Shown: positions 52,811 to 62,612, counted from the first letter of the stretch. The stretch: 64,000 nt of DNA from Aequorivita aurantiaca (GCF_030410135.1 NZ_JAUGQQ010000002.1:434001-498000), one strand, 5' to 3'. Notes: a model not told the origin generated them from the letters alone. Numbers and translations: made by a program.

Positions 52811-53572
52811 TTATTCAATATCCAAATTTAGATTTTCGATAACCTCAATGTTTTGCTGGCTTTTCAGCACCTGCTCCTCTCGCGCCTTGTCCCGCACAAT
52901 TAGCGTAAGACCTAAGGAGACTTTATCGTTTTTCATATCTTTTGGATGTTTGCCGAGGGCATCCAAATCTCCACTTATATCCGTAAAGCTTTGCTGCCAG
53001 GATATCATGGCTTTATCTTCCACCTTTCCCATGTATTTTCCGGCAATGTCCGCAAGCTTAGTGATACCGTCTACAACCTGCATTGCTGGATTTGTAATGG
53101 AAAGGGCATCTTTTATTTTGGACATCCAAGAATTATATTCTCCGTCTTTCCTAACTTCAGCAAGAATATTGCCCACATCCCTTAAATTTTCCTTGCTTTT
53201 AATCACTGAAATCCAAACATGAATTTGTCCGGGCGTTTTTTGGGATTTCTTGGTTTTTTTGAAATAGAAAAGAGTTCTGTCCACGGGCAATTCCTCTCCA
53301 TCATCAACTTTTGGAAAACCCTTTAAGTCAATGGTTTGATGTCCTTCGTCAACATCACTTACCACAATTATTAATAAATAAAACTGGGCGAGTCCGGGAA
53401 AAGGAAAAATTTTGGGAGTGCCATTGTTGATTATCAATACTCGAGATAATCTGATTTCTACGCCCGAAAGTTCGTCGGAGCTTTTAATATCTCCACCCGA
53501 TCGGGTAAGCGAATCACTTTTCAAGGAAAAAACATTGACTTGGGTGTCGTCTGGATTGAATTTGATACTCAT
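52811..53572 (-). CDS. Uncharacterised protein co-encoded with a CHAT protease
   Basis: A 253-residue protein I cannot assign. Residues 35-125 look like a beta-sandwich with alternating hydrophobic strands (GVEIRLSRVLIINNG, AQFYLLIIVVSDVDE, TLFYFKKTKKSQ, QIHVWISVIKSK). Residues 127-185 are helical (LRDVGNILAEVRKDGEYNSW, VVDGITKLADIAGKYMGKVE), and a short beta stretch (KVSLGLTLIVRDKAREE) is followed by an acidic tail. No signal peptide, membrane helix or N-terminal Cys is seen. It precedes the CHAT gene by 11 bases and could be its substrate, adaptor or sensor; this is inference. Confidence 0.75.
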   Translation of the reverse strand: MSIKFNPDDTQVNVFSLKSDSLTRSGGDIKSSDELSGVEIRLSRVLIINNGTPKIFPFPGLAQFYLLIIVVSDVDEGHQTIDLKGFPKVDDGEELPVDRTLFYFKKTKKSQKTPGQIHVWISVIKSKENLRDVGNILAEVRKDGEYNSWMSKIKDALSITNPAMQVVDGITKLADIAGKYMGKVEDKAMISWQQSFTDISGDLDALGKHPKDMKNDKVSLGLTLIVRDKAREEQVLKSQQNIEVIENLNLDIE

Positions 53573-53670
53573 ACAAATTTAATTTGGTATGTATAAATAT
53601 ATAGAATTTATACAACTAAGTATCAATAGTTTCCCCCGAAGGTGACAGTTTTTTGTATAATTAGCAGCTG

Positions 53671-54477
53671 CTATTTCAACCCATAATGATTCAAAAGCAT
53701 ACGTTCATATACTTTATCCGGCAATACGCGTTTTAGCACAATGGAGAACTTTTGCAACGGCGATCCAACTTTATAATGTATTCTGGGATTCTCGGTTTCA
53801 ATAATTCGGTGCACTGCTTTAGCCATTTCTAAAGGATTGCCACCTTTTTCCACATGTTCGTTCATCATTTTTAGGGTGTTGCCATAATCCTTTTTATAGG
53901 GTGAGTTATTTAAAATTGGAGCATGGTAACGACCTGCTGCTATATTTGTGGCAAAATCGCCAGGGGCAATATTGGTCATTTTTATTCCAAATTGCATGGT
54001 TTCCATTCGCAGGGCCTCAATGGTTATTTCAAGGGCGGCCTTGCTGGCCGAATAAATACCGCGATATGGAAGGCCCATATATCCGGCAATGGAGGTAATG
54101 TTTAAAATATGTCCAAATCCCTGCTCGCGCATTTGTGGCAAAACGGCTTTTATAACATTAATGGGTCCGTAAAAATTGGTTTGAAAGGCATTCATGATTT
54201 CGCTTTCGGGAGTTTCTTCAATAGGTCCAGTAATACCAACCCCTGCGTTGTTGATAACTACATCAATCTTTTTTGCTTTACCGATAACTTCAGCAACAAC
54301 GGCTTGAATGGATTCAGTTTGGTTCACGTCCATTTTTAAAAGCGGAAAAAAGGAGCCGGTTATTTTTTCAGGATTTCGGCTGGTTCCAAAAACTTGATAA
54401 CCTTTTTTGGAAAGATATTCGCCCATGGCTTTTCCAATTCCGGAGGAACCGCCCGTAATGAGTACAGTTTTTGGCAT
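53671..54477 (-). CDS. Short-chain dehydrogenase/reductase
   Basis: A 268-residue SDR with the NAD(P)-binding motif TGGSSGIGKAM, the NNAGVG motif, and the catalytic Ser and Tyr-Lys in NITSIAGYMGLPYRGIYSAS followed by K. Substrate not evident. FGTSRNPEKI after the second strand suggests NADPH preference. It is a single gene following the CHAT cassette on the same strand, separated by about 100 bases. Confidence 0.9.
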   Translation of the reverse strand: MPKTVLITGGSSGIGKAMGEYLSKKGYQVFGTSRNPEKITGSFFPLLKMDVNQTESIQAVVAEVIGKAKKIDVVINNAGVGITGPIEETPESEIMNAFQTNFYGPINVIKAVLPQMREQGFGHILNITSIAGYMGLPYRGIYSASKAALEITIEALRMETMQFGIKMTNIAPGDFATNIAAGRYHAPILNNSPYKKDYGNTLKMMNEHVEKGGNPLEMAKAVHRIIETENPRIHYKVGSPLQKFSIVLKRVLPDKVYERMLLNHYGLK

Positions 54478-54652
54478 AGAGGATTGTTGAATGGCAAAGG
54501 TGCGTTACTGTGGCGTGTTTTCCAAATAGTTTTTCGAAAAAGACGTGAGATGCAAGATCTAAAAAAGAAGACAATTAAAGATTTTTGTGGTTTCAGGAGC
54601 GTGACTGTGGTAACTCTTGATACAAAAAAAGGAAAGTTTATTCCACAAAAAA

Positions 54653-54748
54653 TGGCAAGCTACCTACATCACACCGCTACGACCGTATACCCTTGCTGCG
54701 TTCCCGCCCTGGGGGATTCAACAGGAGCTGGTTGTGTAGGACTTGCCG
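54653..54748 (-). ncRNA. ffs: Signal recognition particle RNA (small bacterial type)
   Basis: On the minus strand the 5' end GGCAAGTCCTACACAACC pairs with the 3' end GTAGGTAGCTTGCC (GGCAAG/CTTGCC and CCTACA/TGTAGG). The conserved apical domain reads GGGCGGGAACGCAGCAAGGG, the SRP RNA signature bound by Ffh. A T-rich tail follows (ATTTTTTG), consistent with termination. It is the RNA core of the co-translational targeting particle. A 136-codon plus-strand frame overlaps it and is spurious. Confidence 0.88.
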
Positions 54749-54834
54749 TTGCAAATATAGGGCTTTTTGAAGTTTTTGCAAGGGTTTTCACAATTCAATT
54801 TTAATAAATATCTTGCGAAAAAATAATTTGAGGT

Positions 54835-55881
54835 ATGAAATTTTATAATCTTTTAGCACCTACCCTTTTACTGCTTTTGATGGGCAGTTGCGGAAATAAA
54901 TCTGAAGAAAAAAAAGACGCTTTTTCGCTTGAAATAAAGAACACAAATAAAACTTACACAACCGAGGATGTGCTTAACATCGTTCTAAATAATAAAAAGA
55001 ATATTGAAACAGATTCCATTGTTTATTTTTTAAATGAAGAAAGAATTGACGTGTCAAACAATACCGTTTCCCTTGCCGGGAAAAAACTGGGTGAAAAAAT
55101 TTTAAAAGCCACAATTTACAGTGAAGGCGAAACATATGAAGCCACACAGAAAATTACTATTTTATCCTCCATAAAACCAAAATTGTACACATATAAAATT
55201 CTGGAAACCTATCCGCACGATATAAAAGCTTATACACAAGGGCTGGAATTCGAAAATGATACTTTATATGAAAGCACGGGCCAATATAAAGAATCCACCC
55301 TTCGAAAAACCGACTACAAAACGGGCGAAGTACTAAAAATGCTGAAACTTGCAGATCAGTATTTTGGAGAAGGACTCACTATTTTAAACAACAAAATCTA
55401 TCAACTTACTTGGCGTGAGAACACTGGATTTATATACAATCTGAACACCATGGAGCAGACCGGAACCTTCGTTTACGGAAAAAGTAAGGAAGGGTGGGGT
55501 TTGTGCCACGACGCCGAAAACAATATTTATAAAAGTGACGGCACAGATAGAATTTGGACTTTGAGCTCCAACACCCTTGCCGAAAAGGATTACATTGAAA
55601 TTTTCACAAATACCAGCAAAATTAACAGTGTGAATGAGCTGGAATGGGTGGAAGGAAAAATATATGCCAACGTATATCAACAAGGCTCCATTGCCATTAT
55701 TGATCCCTCAAATGGTGCGGTTGAAGGTGTGATAGACTTAACGGACCTTAAAGATAAGGTTACCCAACACCCGGGACTGGACGTTCTGAATGGGATTGCC
55801 TATAATGGCGAACCGAACATTCTTTATATTACCGGAAAAAATTGGGACAAACTTTTTAAAATTGAGATAGTTTTAAAATAA
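54835..55881 (+). CDS. Glutaminyl-peptide cyclotransferase (beta-propeller type), lipoprotein
   Basis: A 348-residue lipoprotein (lipobox MGSC, Cys about residue 19) with a beta-propeller glutaminyl cyclase domain. The typical sequence YPHDIKAYTQGLEFENDTLY is followed by ESTGQYKESTLRK, GEGLTILNNKIYQLTWRE, KEGWGLCHDAENNIYKSDGT and, near the end, LDVLNGIAYNGEPNILYITG. These enzymes convert N-terminal Gln to pyroglutamate, and in Bacteroidota they modify exported proteins exposed after signal cleavage. Confidence 0.92.
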   Translation: MKFYNLLAPTLLLLLMGSCGNKSEEKKDAFSLEIKNTNKTYTTEDVLNIVLNNKKNIETDSIVYFLNEERIDVSNNTVSLAGKKLGEKILKATIYSEGETYEATQKITILSSIKPKLYTYKILETYPHDIKAYTQGLEFENDTLYESTGQYKESTLRKTDYKTGEVLKMLKLADQYFGEGLTILNNKIYQLTWRENTGFIYNLNTMEQTGTFVYGKSKEGWGLCHDAENNIYKSDGTDRIWTLSSNTLAEKDYIEIFTNTSKINSVNELEWVEGKIYANVYQQGSIAIIDPSNGAVEGVIDLTDLKDKVTQHPGLDVLNGIAYNGEPNILYITGKNWDKLFKIEIVLK

Positions 55882-55988
55882 TTCCTTTTCAAATCTTCAA
55901 TCTACCTTTCAAAACTTCGACACTTTATTTCCCAGTTCACAATAATAACCTTCACAAAAAGTTATATTTTTACCAAAATTATACTTGA

Positions 55989-57503
55989 ATGAGGTATTTA
56001 TACGGATTGGGCATTGTGTGTTGCCTTGTAATGTGGAGTTCGTGCCGCAATGACTTTGAAACGGTGCCCAGCACTGGAAGTTTAGAATTTTCAAAGGACA
56101 CTGTTTATTTAGACACCGTTTTTTCAAACATCGGCTCCAGCACCTATAATTTGAAAGTTTACAACAGAAGTGATGAGGATATAAACATTCCCATGGTTCG
56201 CTTGGCAGAGGGTGAAGCTTCCAACTATCGGCTGAACGTGGATGGGATGCCGGGCAAAATTTTCGAAAACGTCCAGATTCTTGCCAAGGACAGTATTTTC
56301 ATTTTTATTGAAACCACCTTTAACGTTAATAATCTTCCCGAAAATCCAAAGGAATTTCTTTATACTGACCAATTATTGTTTGACACCGGTGGCAACCAAC
56401 AAAAAGTAGAATTGGTAACGCTGATAAAAGATGCTGTATTCCTTTTCCCGGAAAAATATGCTGATGGAACCTATGAAACCCTCACATTGGGAACAGGTGT
56501 TGACACAGTGGAGGTTAGAGGCTTCTTTCTGGAAGATTCAGAACTGACTTTTACAAACGAAAAACCTTATGTTATTTATGGTTATGCGGCTGTTCCCGGC
56601 AATAAAACACTTTCCGTGGAGGCGGGTGCCCGCGTGCATTTTCATAATGGTGCTGGAATTATTGTGGCCCAGGGCGGGTCAATTCAATCTATTGGCGCCC
56701 CTAGTTCGGACCCAGAGGCCCTGGAAAACGAAATTATTTTTGAAGGCGATAGATTGGAACCCGGTTTCGCCAAAGTGCCTGGCCAATGGCTTACTATTTG
56801 GCTAACGGAAGGAAGTGTCAACAATGAATTTAAGCATACAACAATAAAAAACAGCACAGTCGGTCTTTTGGTTGATAATAGCCCTGTGATTCTTTCAAAC
56901 GTTCAGATTTACAACAATGCAAACATTGGTTTGTTGGCGCGAAATAGCTTAATTATCGGAGAAAATATGGTTATCAATAATAGTGGTCAATCGTCATTAG
57001 CCATACAATTGGGTGGTAATTATGAATTTAGGCACTGTACTTTTGCCAATTATTGGACCGGAAGTTTTCGCTCTTTCCCTTCTGTTTCAGTTGACAATAC
57101 CTTTAAAACTGAAACTGATCTTTTTATTGCAGATTTAATTAAGGCTGATTTTATAAACTGTATTATTTACGGCAATGAACGCCGAGAGCTTTCGCTTTAC
57201 CAAGATACTCGTAGTGCCTTCAACTTCAAGTTTGAAAACTCTTTAATCCATTTTGAAGACCCAACGGGTGAATTTAGCAACAATCCATTGTATGATTTTT
57301 CAAATCCGGCATTATATCCTGCAACCAAGTTTAATTTGGATCCGGTTTTTAAAGCCACTGAAATGAATAATTTTAATATTGAAACGGGAGCCTCTGGTGC
57401 CGACGGCATAGGAAAACCGGGCGTACTTCCCTTAAAAGATTTGAACGGCGTGGATAGAAGCAATCCTAGAGATGCCGGGGTATACGAGAGTATAGAATTT
57501 TAA
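55989..57503 (+). CDS. Beta-helix lipoprotein of unknown function
   Basis: A 504-residue lipoprotein (lipobox WSSC, Cys about residue 19). Residues 40-140 form an Ig-like domain (GSSTYNLKVYNRSDEDINIP), and residues 195-450 look like a right-handed beta-helix, with AGARVHFHNGAGIIVAQGGS, VNNEFKHTTIKNSTVGLLVD and NSPVILSNVQIYNNANIGLL. It ends in LKDLNGVDRSNPRDAGVYES, a segment common in Bacteroidota beta-helix lipoproteins. Probably a cell-surface protein binding or cleaving polysaccharide; no catalytic residues are identified. Confidence 0.85.
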   Translation: MRYLYGLGIVCCLVMWSSCRNDFETVPSTGSLEFSKDTVYLDTVFSNIGSSTYNLKVYNRSDEDINIPMVRLAEGEASNYRLNVDGMPGKIFENVQILAKDSIFIFIETTFNVNNLPENPKEFLYTDQLLFDTGGNQQKVELVTLIKDAVFLFPEKYADGTYETLTLGTGVDTVEVRGFFLEDSELTFTNEKPYVIYGYAAVPGNKTLSVEAGARVHFHNGAGIIVAQGGSIQSIGAPSSDPEALENEIIFEGDRLEPGFAKVPGQWLTIWLTEGSVNNEFKHTTIKNSTVGLLVDNSPVILSNVQIYNNANIGLLARNSLIIGENMVINNSGQSSLAIQLGGNYEFRHCTFANYWTGSFRSFPSVSVDNTFKTETDLFIADLIKADFINCIIYGNERRELSLYQDTRSAFNFKFENSLIHFEDPTGEFSNNPLYDFSNPALYPATKFNLDPVFKATEMNNFNIETGASGADGIGKPGVLPLKDLNGVDRSNPRDAGVYESIEF

Positions 57504-57525
57504 GTTTCCAAAAACATTCATAGAC

Positions 57526-57554
57526 AACCCGTCCCATATGACGGGTTTTTTATT
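57526..57554. terminator. Bidirectional terminator after the beta-helix gene
   Basis: Perfect 8-bp stem AACCCGTC/GACGGGTT with a 6-base loop followed by a T run, between convergent genes. Confidence 0.88.
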
Positions 57555-57571
57555 TTGAATTTTTAAAAGAA

Positions 57572-58099
57572 TCACTTTGTTTTTAACCATTTCAGTTTAA
57601 AGTTGGCGTTTTTTCGTTCCACAGGTTGCATAATCAAAGTATCGCCATTGATATAAAATCTTCTATCGGCAGTTAGTCCAAATTCTGATGGGTTTGAGTG
57701 GGAAATTTTGAAATGCGAAACTATACTATCTGCTTCCGAAACTTTGTATGTACCTATATAGTAATAAGATTTCGTAATATGTTTCAAGGCATCTAAAGGA
57801 ATGGAATCGTTGAAATTCAGGAACTGAATTCCCGCTGTTTCAAACCCTTTTTCATAAAGGTGAAGTGCGACGTGACCAGTTTCTTCATAAAGCAAATAGC
57901 CATCCATTCCGCCTTTATAGTCACGCCACGTATTTGTAGTAGTGTCGCGAACTTTCATACTCTCAAGCTTCCAAAAACCATTCAGTTTTGGCAATTCGGA
58001 CCTTTTGTTTTGACAAGCAAACAATATGGAGAAGATTCCCACTGATGCCATAACAACCAATGTTTTCTGAATTCTCAAATTTCCAAAATTAGTAATCAA
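57572..58099 (-). CDS. Lipocalin-like lipoprotein
   Basis: A 175-residue lipoprotein of the lipocalin-like type: lipobox LFAC, then LNGFWKLESMKVRDTTT and a beta-rich domain containing GYLLYEETGHVALHLY and RRFYINGDTLIMQP. The start could be the Met at residue 1 or the one at residue 17 (MASVGIFSILF, 58051). It overlaps the deaminase gene by 11 bases and is the last gene of the glyA run. Confidence 0.8.
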   Translation of the reverse strand: MITNFGNLRIQKTLVVMASVGIFSILFACQNKRSELPKLNGFWKLESMKVRDTTTNTWRDYKGGMDGYLLYEETGHVALHLYEKGFETAGIQFLNFNDSIPLDALKHITKSYYYIGTYKVSEADSIVSHFKISHSNPSEFGLTADRRFYINGDTLIMQPVERKNANFKLKWLKTK

Positions 58100-58568
58100 C
58101 TCTTCCCTCCTTTGCTTCCCATTTATGGAAAACGCCTTTACCTTCCTCCCTATTCAGATTTATAAATTTAATATTTCGGTTTTCAATATTTTTTTCAATT
58201 TCATCATAAATAAAATGGTCATCAAAACCAATTTCCGCTGCATCTTCCTTTGTGCAGGCATAGTACACCGCCTTCGGGCGCGCCCAGTAAATTGCGCCCA
58301 AACACATTGGGCAAGGCTCGCAGGAAGTGTAAATTATACAATCAGCAAGTTGAAAAGTGTTCAGTTTTTCGCAAGCCTTTCGGATGGCGACAACCTCAGC
58401 GTGCGCCGTTGGGTCATTACTTGAAGTTACTTCATTAAAACCTTCCGCCACTATTTCGCCATTTTTTACAATTACTGCTCCAAAAGGCCCACCGGCGTTT
58501 GCGTCCATTCCTTTTGCTGAAAGTTCAATGGCTCGACTTATAAAATGTTTGTCCTGTTCGGTAATCAT
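58089..58568 (-). CDS. Nucleoside/guanine deaminase (CMP/dCMP-deaminase superfamily)
   Basis: A 159-residue zinc-dependent deaminase with the signatures DPTAHAEVVAIRKACEKL (zinc His and catalytic Glu) and TSCEPCPMCLGAIYWARP (two zinc Cys). The length and AIYWARPKAVYYACTKEDAA suit guanine deaminase or related purine deaminases. tRNA adenosine deaminase is the alternative, but the C-terminus resembles guanine deaminases more. It lies 5 bases downstream of the hydrolase. Confidence 0.87.
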   Translation of the reverse strand: MITEQDKHFISRAIELSAKGMDANAGGPFGAVIVKNGEIVAEGFNEVTSSNDPTAHAEVVAIRKACEKLNTFQLADCIIYTSCEPCPMCLGAIYWARPKAVYYACTKEDAAEIGFDDHFIYDEIEKNIENRNIKFINLNREEGKGVFHKWEAKEGRVDY

Positions 58569-58573
58569 TTATT

Positions 58574-59272
58574 TTAGTTTTTTTCGATTAAAAAATTGTT
58601 GATAATGGAAGCTATTTTGTCAACCGGAGCACTTTCAATGGGATGCTTCAAGTTTTCAATTTTATGAAATTTTCCGTTGGGCAAAGCGTTCGCAACAGTT
58701 ATCGATTCGATTTCGGTAGACATTACATCCAGTTCTCCGAGACAGATTAAGACCCGATTTTTTATTTCGGCTAAATCATCCAATTTTAAGGTTGTATCCC
58801 TTCCCAAATGTTGCATCATTTCGGCAGTATTTGCGACTAACCTTTTCCAATTTTGTTCGCCGTGAAGTTGTTTTAATCTGGCCGCGAAGGACGGAACTTT
58901 TTCTTCTATTTTTGCTGGATTAAGCATCTGCATTTCTTTTTCCGCAAAAGCAGGTGTCCATTCAAATTTTGTTCCCAAGGTTATAATTTTATCGACCAGA
59001 TTTGGTTGCTTCCGCGCGAAATTTAAAGCCACATAACCACCCATACTATAACCGAAAATATCAATTTTTGAAATCCCGTTTTCGGTTAAAAAATCTGAAA
59101 TGTTTTGGGTAAATAGTTCAATGGAGAAAATATTTTCACTTTCCAATTTTCCATGGCCTTCAAAATCCATTGTAAATACTTTTCTATGGGAAGAAAGAAT
59201 TTCTTGCAATGGCAGAAACTGTTCCCTGCTTCCCAAAGCCCCGTGCAACAATAAAATTGGATTTTTCATCAC
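58574..59272 (-). CDS. Alpha/beta-fold hydrolase
   Basis: A 232-residue hydrolase: oxyanion motif LLHGALGSREQF, nucleophile Ser in FGYSMGGYVALNF, acidic residue in LICLGELDVMS and catalytic His in IENLKHPIESAPVD. The substrate is unknown; the small size and cap match MenH-like and peroxidase-like hydrolases. It lies 18 bases after the GNAT gene on the same strand. Confidence 0.88.
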   Translation of the reverse strand: MMKNPILLLHGALGSREQFLPLQEILSSHRKVFTMDFEGHGKLESENIFSIELFTQNISDFLTENGISKIDIFGYSMGGYVALNFARKQPNLVDKIITLGTKFEWTPAFAEKEMQMLNPAKIEEKVPSFAARLKQLHGEQNWKRLVANTAEMMQHLGRDTTLKLDDLAEIKNRVLICLGELDVMSTEIESITVANALPNGKFHKIENLKHPIESAPVDKIASIINNFLIEKN

Positions 59273-59290
59273 AAAAAAATTTAACAGGAA

Positions 59291-59785
59291 TTAGTTTGAA
59301 AAAAGTAGTAACTCTTCGCCATCTTCATATTGATATTTTCCCACTTCAGCAAGCCCGAGTTTTTTCAGCAATTTTATTGATGGAATATTCTCCGGCAGGG
59401 TAATGCCCACAATCTTTTCGATTTTTAGCGTTTCGGCAGCATAATTCATCACAGCCTGCGCCGATTCAAACGCATATCCTTTGTTGGCGGCTTCCGGTAA
59501 AAAAGCAAATCCAACATCGGGATGATCAAGATTGGCCCGTTTATAAAGTCCGGAGGAACCAAGAGGTTCGCCGGTTTTTTTCAATGAAACCAGAAAAGGT
59601 CCGAAACCATATTTTTCATAACTGCTCAAATAATTTTTCTGCATATATGCTTCCGCATCCCCGATGGTATTAATATTTCTATCACCAATATTTTTGAGCC
59701 AGCCATCGCTGTTCATCAATTTATAAATAAAGGGAGCATCGCTAAGCGTGTACTCCCTTAATATAAGTCGTTCGGTTTCAATCAT
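59291..59785 (-). CDS. GNAT family N-acetyltransferase
   Basis: A 164-residue GNAT with the RimJ-like start (IETERLILREYTLSDAPFIY) and the acetyl-CoA fold segment PDVGFAFLPEAANKGYAFES. These acetylate amino groups; the target is not evident. It begins one base after the glyA stop, so it is almost certainly co-transcribed. Confidence 0.88.
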   Translation of the reverse strand: MIETERLILREYTLSDAPFIYKLMNSDGWLKNIGDRNINTIGDAEAYMQKNYLSSYEKYGFGPFLVSLKKTGEPLGSSGLYKRANLDHPDVGFAFLPEAANKGYAFESAQAVMNYAAETLKIEKIVGITLPENIPSIKLLKKLGLAEVGKYQYEDGEELLLFSN

Positions 59786-59786
59786 C

Positions 59787-61061
59787 TCAATTTTTGAATA
59801 AAGGCAGGCCGGACATCATTTGGTTCACGGTTTCGGCAACGCTTTCAAGTTTTGTTTCATCTTGAAAATTTGTTATAACCTCATCAATCAAATCAACAAT
59901 TTTTTCCATATCATTTTCCACCAAACCTCGCGTGGTTACTGCTGCCGTGCCAATTCGGATACCGCTGGTAACGAAAGGCGACTTATCATCAAACGGAACC
60001 ATATTTTTATTCACAGTAATATCTGCTTTGCCCAAAGCTTCCTCTGCTTCCTTTCCGGAAATATTTTTGTTGCGAAGGTCAATCAGCATCATATGGTTAT
60101 CGGTACCGCCGGAAATTATATCGTAACCTTTTTCCACAAATTTCTGCGCCATTACTGCAGCGTTTTTTTTCACCTGCACCATATAATGAAGAAATTCGTC
60201 CGTCAGCGCCTCCCCGAAGGAAATTGCTTTTGCGGCGATGATATGCTCCAACGGTCCGCCTTGATTTCCGGGAAAAATGGCGCTGTCCAATAGGCTGCTC
60301 ATTTTCTTTAAGTTTCCATTTTTCAGTTTATGGCCAAAGGGATTATCAAAATCCTTACCCATCAAAATCATTCCGCCACGCGGCCCGCGAAGGGTTTTAT
60401 GGGTAGTTGTGGTAACAACATGGCAATGCGGAAGCGGATCGCCAATAATTCCCTTTGCTATCAATCCGGCTGGGTGTGCAATATCTGCGAAGAGAAGCGC
60501 GCCAATTTTATCGGCTATTGCGCGGAAACGTTTGTAATCTATTTCCCTAGAATATGCGGAAGCGCCAGCAATGATCATTTTGGGCTTTTCCTTTAATGCA
60601 ATCTTTTCTACTTCATCGTAATCAATTCTTCCGGTTTCCCTATCCACGCCGTAAAAAACCGGATTATAGAGTCGCCCAGAAAAATTCACCGGCGACCCGT
60701 GGGTTAAATGCCCACCGTGGGAAAGATCGAATCCCAAATATTTGTCACCGGGATTTAAACAGGCAGCAAACACAGCCGTATTTGCCTGCGAACCACTGTG
60801 GGGTTGCACGTTTGCATATTCCGCCCCAAAAAGCGCTTTTGCGCGGTCAATGGCAATTTGTTCCACTTCGTCCACCACTTCGCAGCCGCCGTAATAGCGC
60901 TTGCCTGGATAACCTTCCGCATATTTATTGGTTAAAACAGAACCTGCTGCTTCCATAACCTGTTCGCTTACAAAATTCTCTGACGCAATTAGCTCCAGTC
61001 CGTTTAGTTGGCGTTGTTTTTCGGCTTCTATTAATTCAAAAATTTGTTCGTCGCGTTGCAT
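59787..61061 (-). CDS. glyA: Serine hydroxymethyltransferase
   Basis: PLP enzyme that interconverts serine and glycine while supplying methylene-tetrahydrofolate. The 424-residue protein has [40 protein letters not shown] lysine in [17 protein letters not shown] and [17 protein letters not shown]. It begins a five-gene minus-strand run (glyA, GNAT, hydrolase, deaminase, lipoprotein) with gaps of 1 to 18 bases or overlaps. Confidence 0.98.
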   Translation of the reverse strand: MQRDEQIFELIEAEKQRQLNGLELIASENFVSEQVMEAAGSVLTNKYAEGYPGKRYYGGCEVVDEVEQIAIDRAKALFGAEYANVQPHSGSQANTAVFAACLNPGDKYLGFDLSHGGHLTHGSPVNFSGRLYNPVFYGVDRETGRIDYDEVEKIALKEKPKMIIAGASAYSREIDYKRFRAIADKIGALLFADIAHPAGLIAKGIIGDPLPHCHVVTTTTHKTLRGPRGGMILMGKDFDNPFGHKLKNGNLKKMSSLLDSAIFPGNQGGPLEHIIAAKAISFGEALTDEFLHYMVQVKKNAAVMAQKFVEKGYDIISGGTDNHMMLIDLRNKNISGKEAEEALGKADITVNKNMVPFDDKSPFVTSGIRIGTAAVTTRGLVENDMEKIVDLIDEVITNFQDETKLESVAETVNQMMSGLPLFKN

Positions 61062-61331
61062 ATAATGTTTTTGTTTTTAATGTTTAAAATCTATAAGAGT
61101 TATAGCTTCCAAACCTTAAATCGAAAGGCATAAACTCTTACGAAAGTTAATTAAATCCAAAAATAGTAATTCCATTCGGGAACTATCATGAAATATATAT
61201 ATTTGGCAGAGAATTTTACTAACACAGTAGGTGTTACCGACACAATGTAAGCTAGAATTAATTCTTTGATTTCTAATATTTTGAATTTTTTTTACTTAGT
61301 TTTATTTACAACTACAAAATAATTTTTTGAC

Positions 61332-62612
61332 ATGCCAATAACTGCCAACGATCCCAAACGAAAAACATGGCTCGAAACTCCGCCAGATACTGATTTTCCT
61401 ATACAGAACATTCCTTTTGGCGTGTTTTTGACACGAGATGATATTATAACAATTGGAACCCGAATTGGCGATTACGCCATCGACCTTGGCGCCCTGCATC
61501 AGTTAGGCTATTTCTCAGGAATTGAGTTGACCGATGATATTTTTCTTCAAGACACTTTAAACGATTTTATAAGCGATGGCAGAAAAACTTGGCGACTGGT
61601 TAGAAACAGGATCGCAGATATTTTTGACAATGAAAATCCAAAACTTCGCGACAATAATGAACACCGAAAACATATTCTATTTACGCTGGATGAAGTAGAA
61701 ATGCAGCTTCCGGTGCAGGTGGGCGATTATACCGATTTTTACTCAAGCAAAGAGCACGCAACAAATGTGGGCACCATGTTTCGCGGGAAGGATAATGCTT
61801 TAATGCCAAACTGGCTTCACATTCCCGTAGGCTATCATGGGCGCAGTTCCTCAATAATTCCCAGCGGCATAAATGCTCGCCGCCCTTGGGGGCAGACCCT
61901 TCCGGAGGGGGCCACGGAACCGATTTTTGGTCCATCAAAATTAGTTGATTTTGAACTTGAGATGGCTTTCATTACCACTGATGCAAATGTTTTGGGAGAG
62001 CCAATTCCCGTTAATGAAGCCGAAGAATATATTTTCGGCCTGGTGCTGTTCAATGATTGGAGTGCACGCGATATTCAAAAGTGGGAATATGTGCCGCTCG
62101 GTCCCTTTCTGGCTAAAAACTTTGCCTCATCAATTTCACCTTGGATCGTAACTTTGGATGCGCTTCAACCTTTTAAAGTGGAAGGTCCCAAACCCATAAT
62201 GGAACAATTGCCCTACCTTCAGTATAAAGGAAAGAAAAGTTATGACATCAATTTAGAAGTTTACATTTGTCCGGAAAATGGCGAGGAAAATAAAATTTCC
62301 AATTCAAACTTTAAATATATGTACTGGAATATGGCCCAGCAATTGGCGCATCATACCATTAATGGTTGCAACGTAAATAGTGGCGATATGATGGGCAGTG
62401 GCACAATTTCCGGCCCATCGCAAGATTCCTATGGTTCCATGTTGGAACTAACATGGCGTGGCGAAAAACCAATAAAGCTTTCGGACGGAACCGAGCGAAA
62501 ATTCATTAATGACAATGACACAGTTATTTTAAAAGGATTCTGCAAAAATGAAAATGTGCGAATAGGTTTTGGCGAATGTAGAACCAAACTGCTTCCCGCG
62601 ATAAATATGTGA
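61332..62612 (+). CDS. fahA: Fumarylacetoacetase
   Basis: Hydrolyses fumarylacetoacetate to fumarate and acetoacetate, the last step of tyrosine breakdown. The 426-residue protein has normal length and the motifs DYTDFYSSKEHATNVGTMFR, VGYHGRSSSIIPSG, DFELEMAFITT, FNDWSARDIQKWEYVPLGPF and GDMMGSGTISGPSQDSYGSM. The other tyrosine genes are not in the window. Its start is 54 bases downstream of an AT-rich region with no clear TAnnTTTG element. Confidence 0.96.
   Translation: MPITANDPKRKTWLETPPDTDFPIQNIPFGVFLTRDDIITIGTRIGDYAIDLGALHQLGYFSGIELTDDIFLQDTLNDFISDGRKTWRLVRNRIADIFDNENPKLRDNNEHRKHILFTLDEVEMQLPVQVGDYTDFYSSKEHATNVGTMFRGKDNALMPNWLHIPVGYHGRSSSIIPSGINARRPWGQTLPEGATEPIFGPSKLVDFELEMAFITTDANVLGEPIPVNEAEEYIFGLVLFNDWSARDIQKWEYVPLGPFLAKNFASSISPWIVTLDALQPFKVEGPKPIMEQLPYLQYKGKKSYDINLEVYICPENGEENKISNSNFKYMYWNMAQQLAHHTINGCNVNSGDMMGSGTISGPSQDSYGSMLELTWRGEKPIKLSDGTERKFINDNDTVILKGFCKNENVRIGFGECRTKLLPAINM

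Noticed and set aside
52811-53572. Possible bacterial gasdermin beside the CHAT protease
   Set aside because: Length and neighbourhood fit, but there is no N-terminal Cys for palmitoylation, and the strand pattern does not clearly match. I keep it as uncharacterised; structure prediction would decide.
53574-53581. TAAATTTG as promoter of the CHAT cassette
   Set aside because: It lies only 1 base before the ATG, so the transcript would start inside the gene. It is probably chance in AT-rich sequence.
54394-54804. 136-codon plus-strand open frame
   Set aside because: It lies across the SRP RNA and the start of the SDR gene on the opposite strand. Its translation follows the RNA sequence and has no coding signs.
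59820-60293. 157-codon plus-strand frame antisense to glyA
   Set aside because: It lies entirely within a full-length, conserved glyA gene and has no promoter or recognisable domain.
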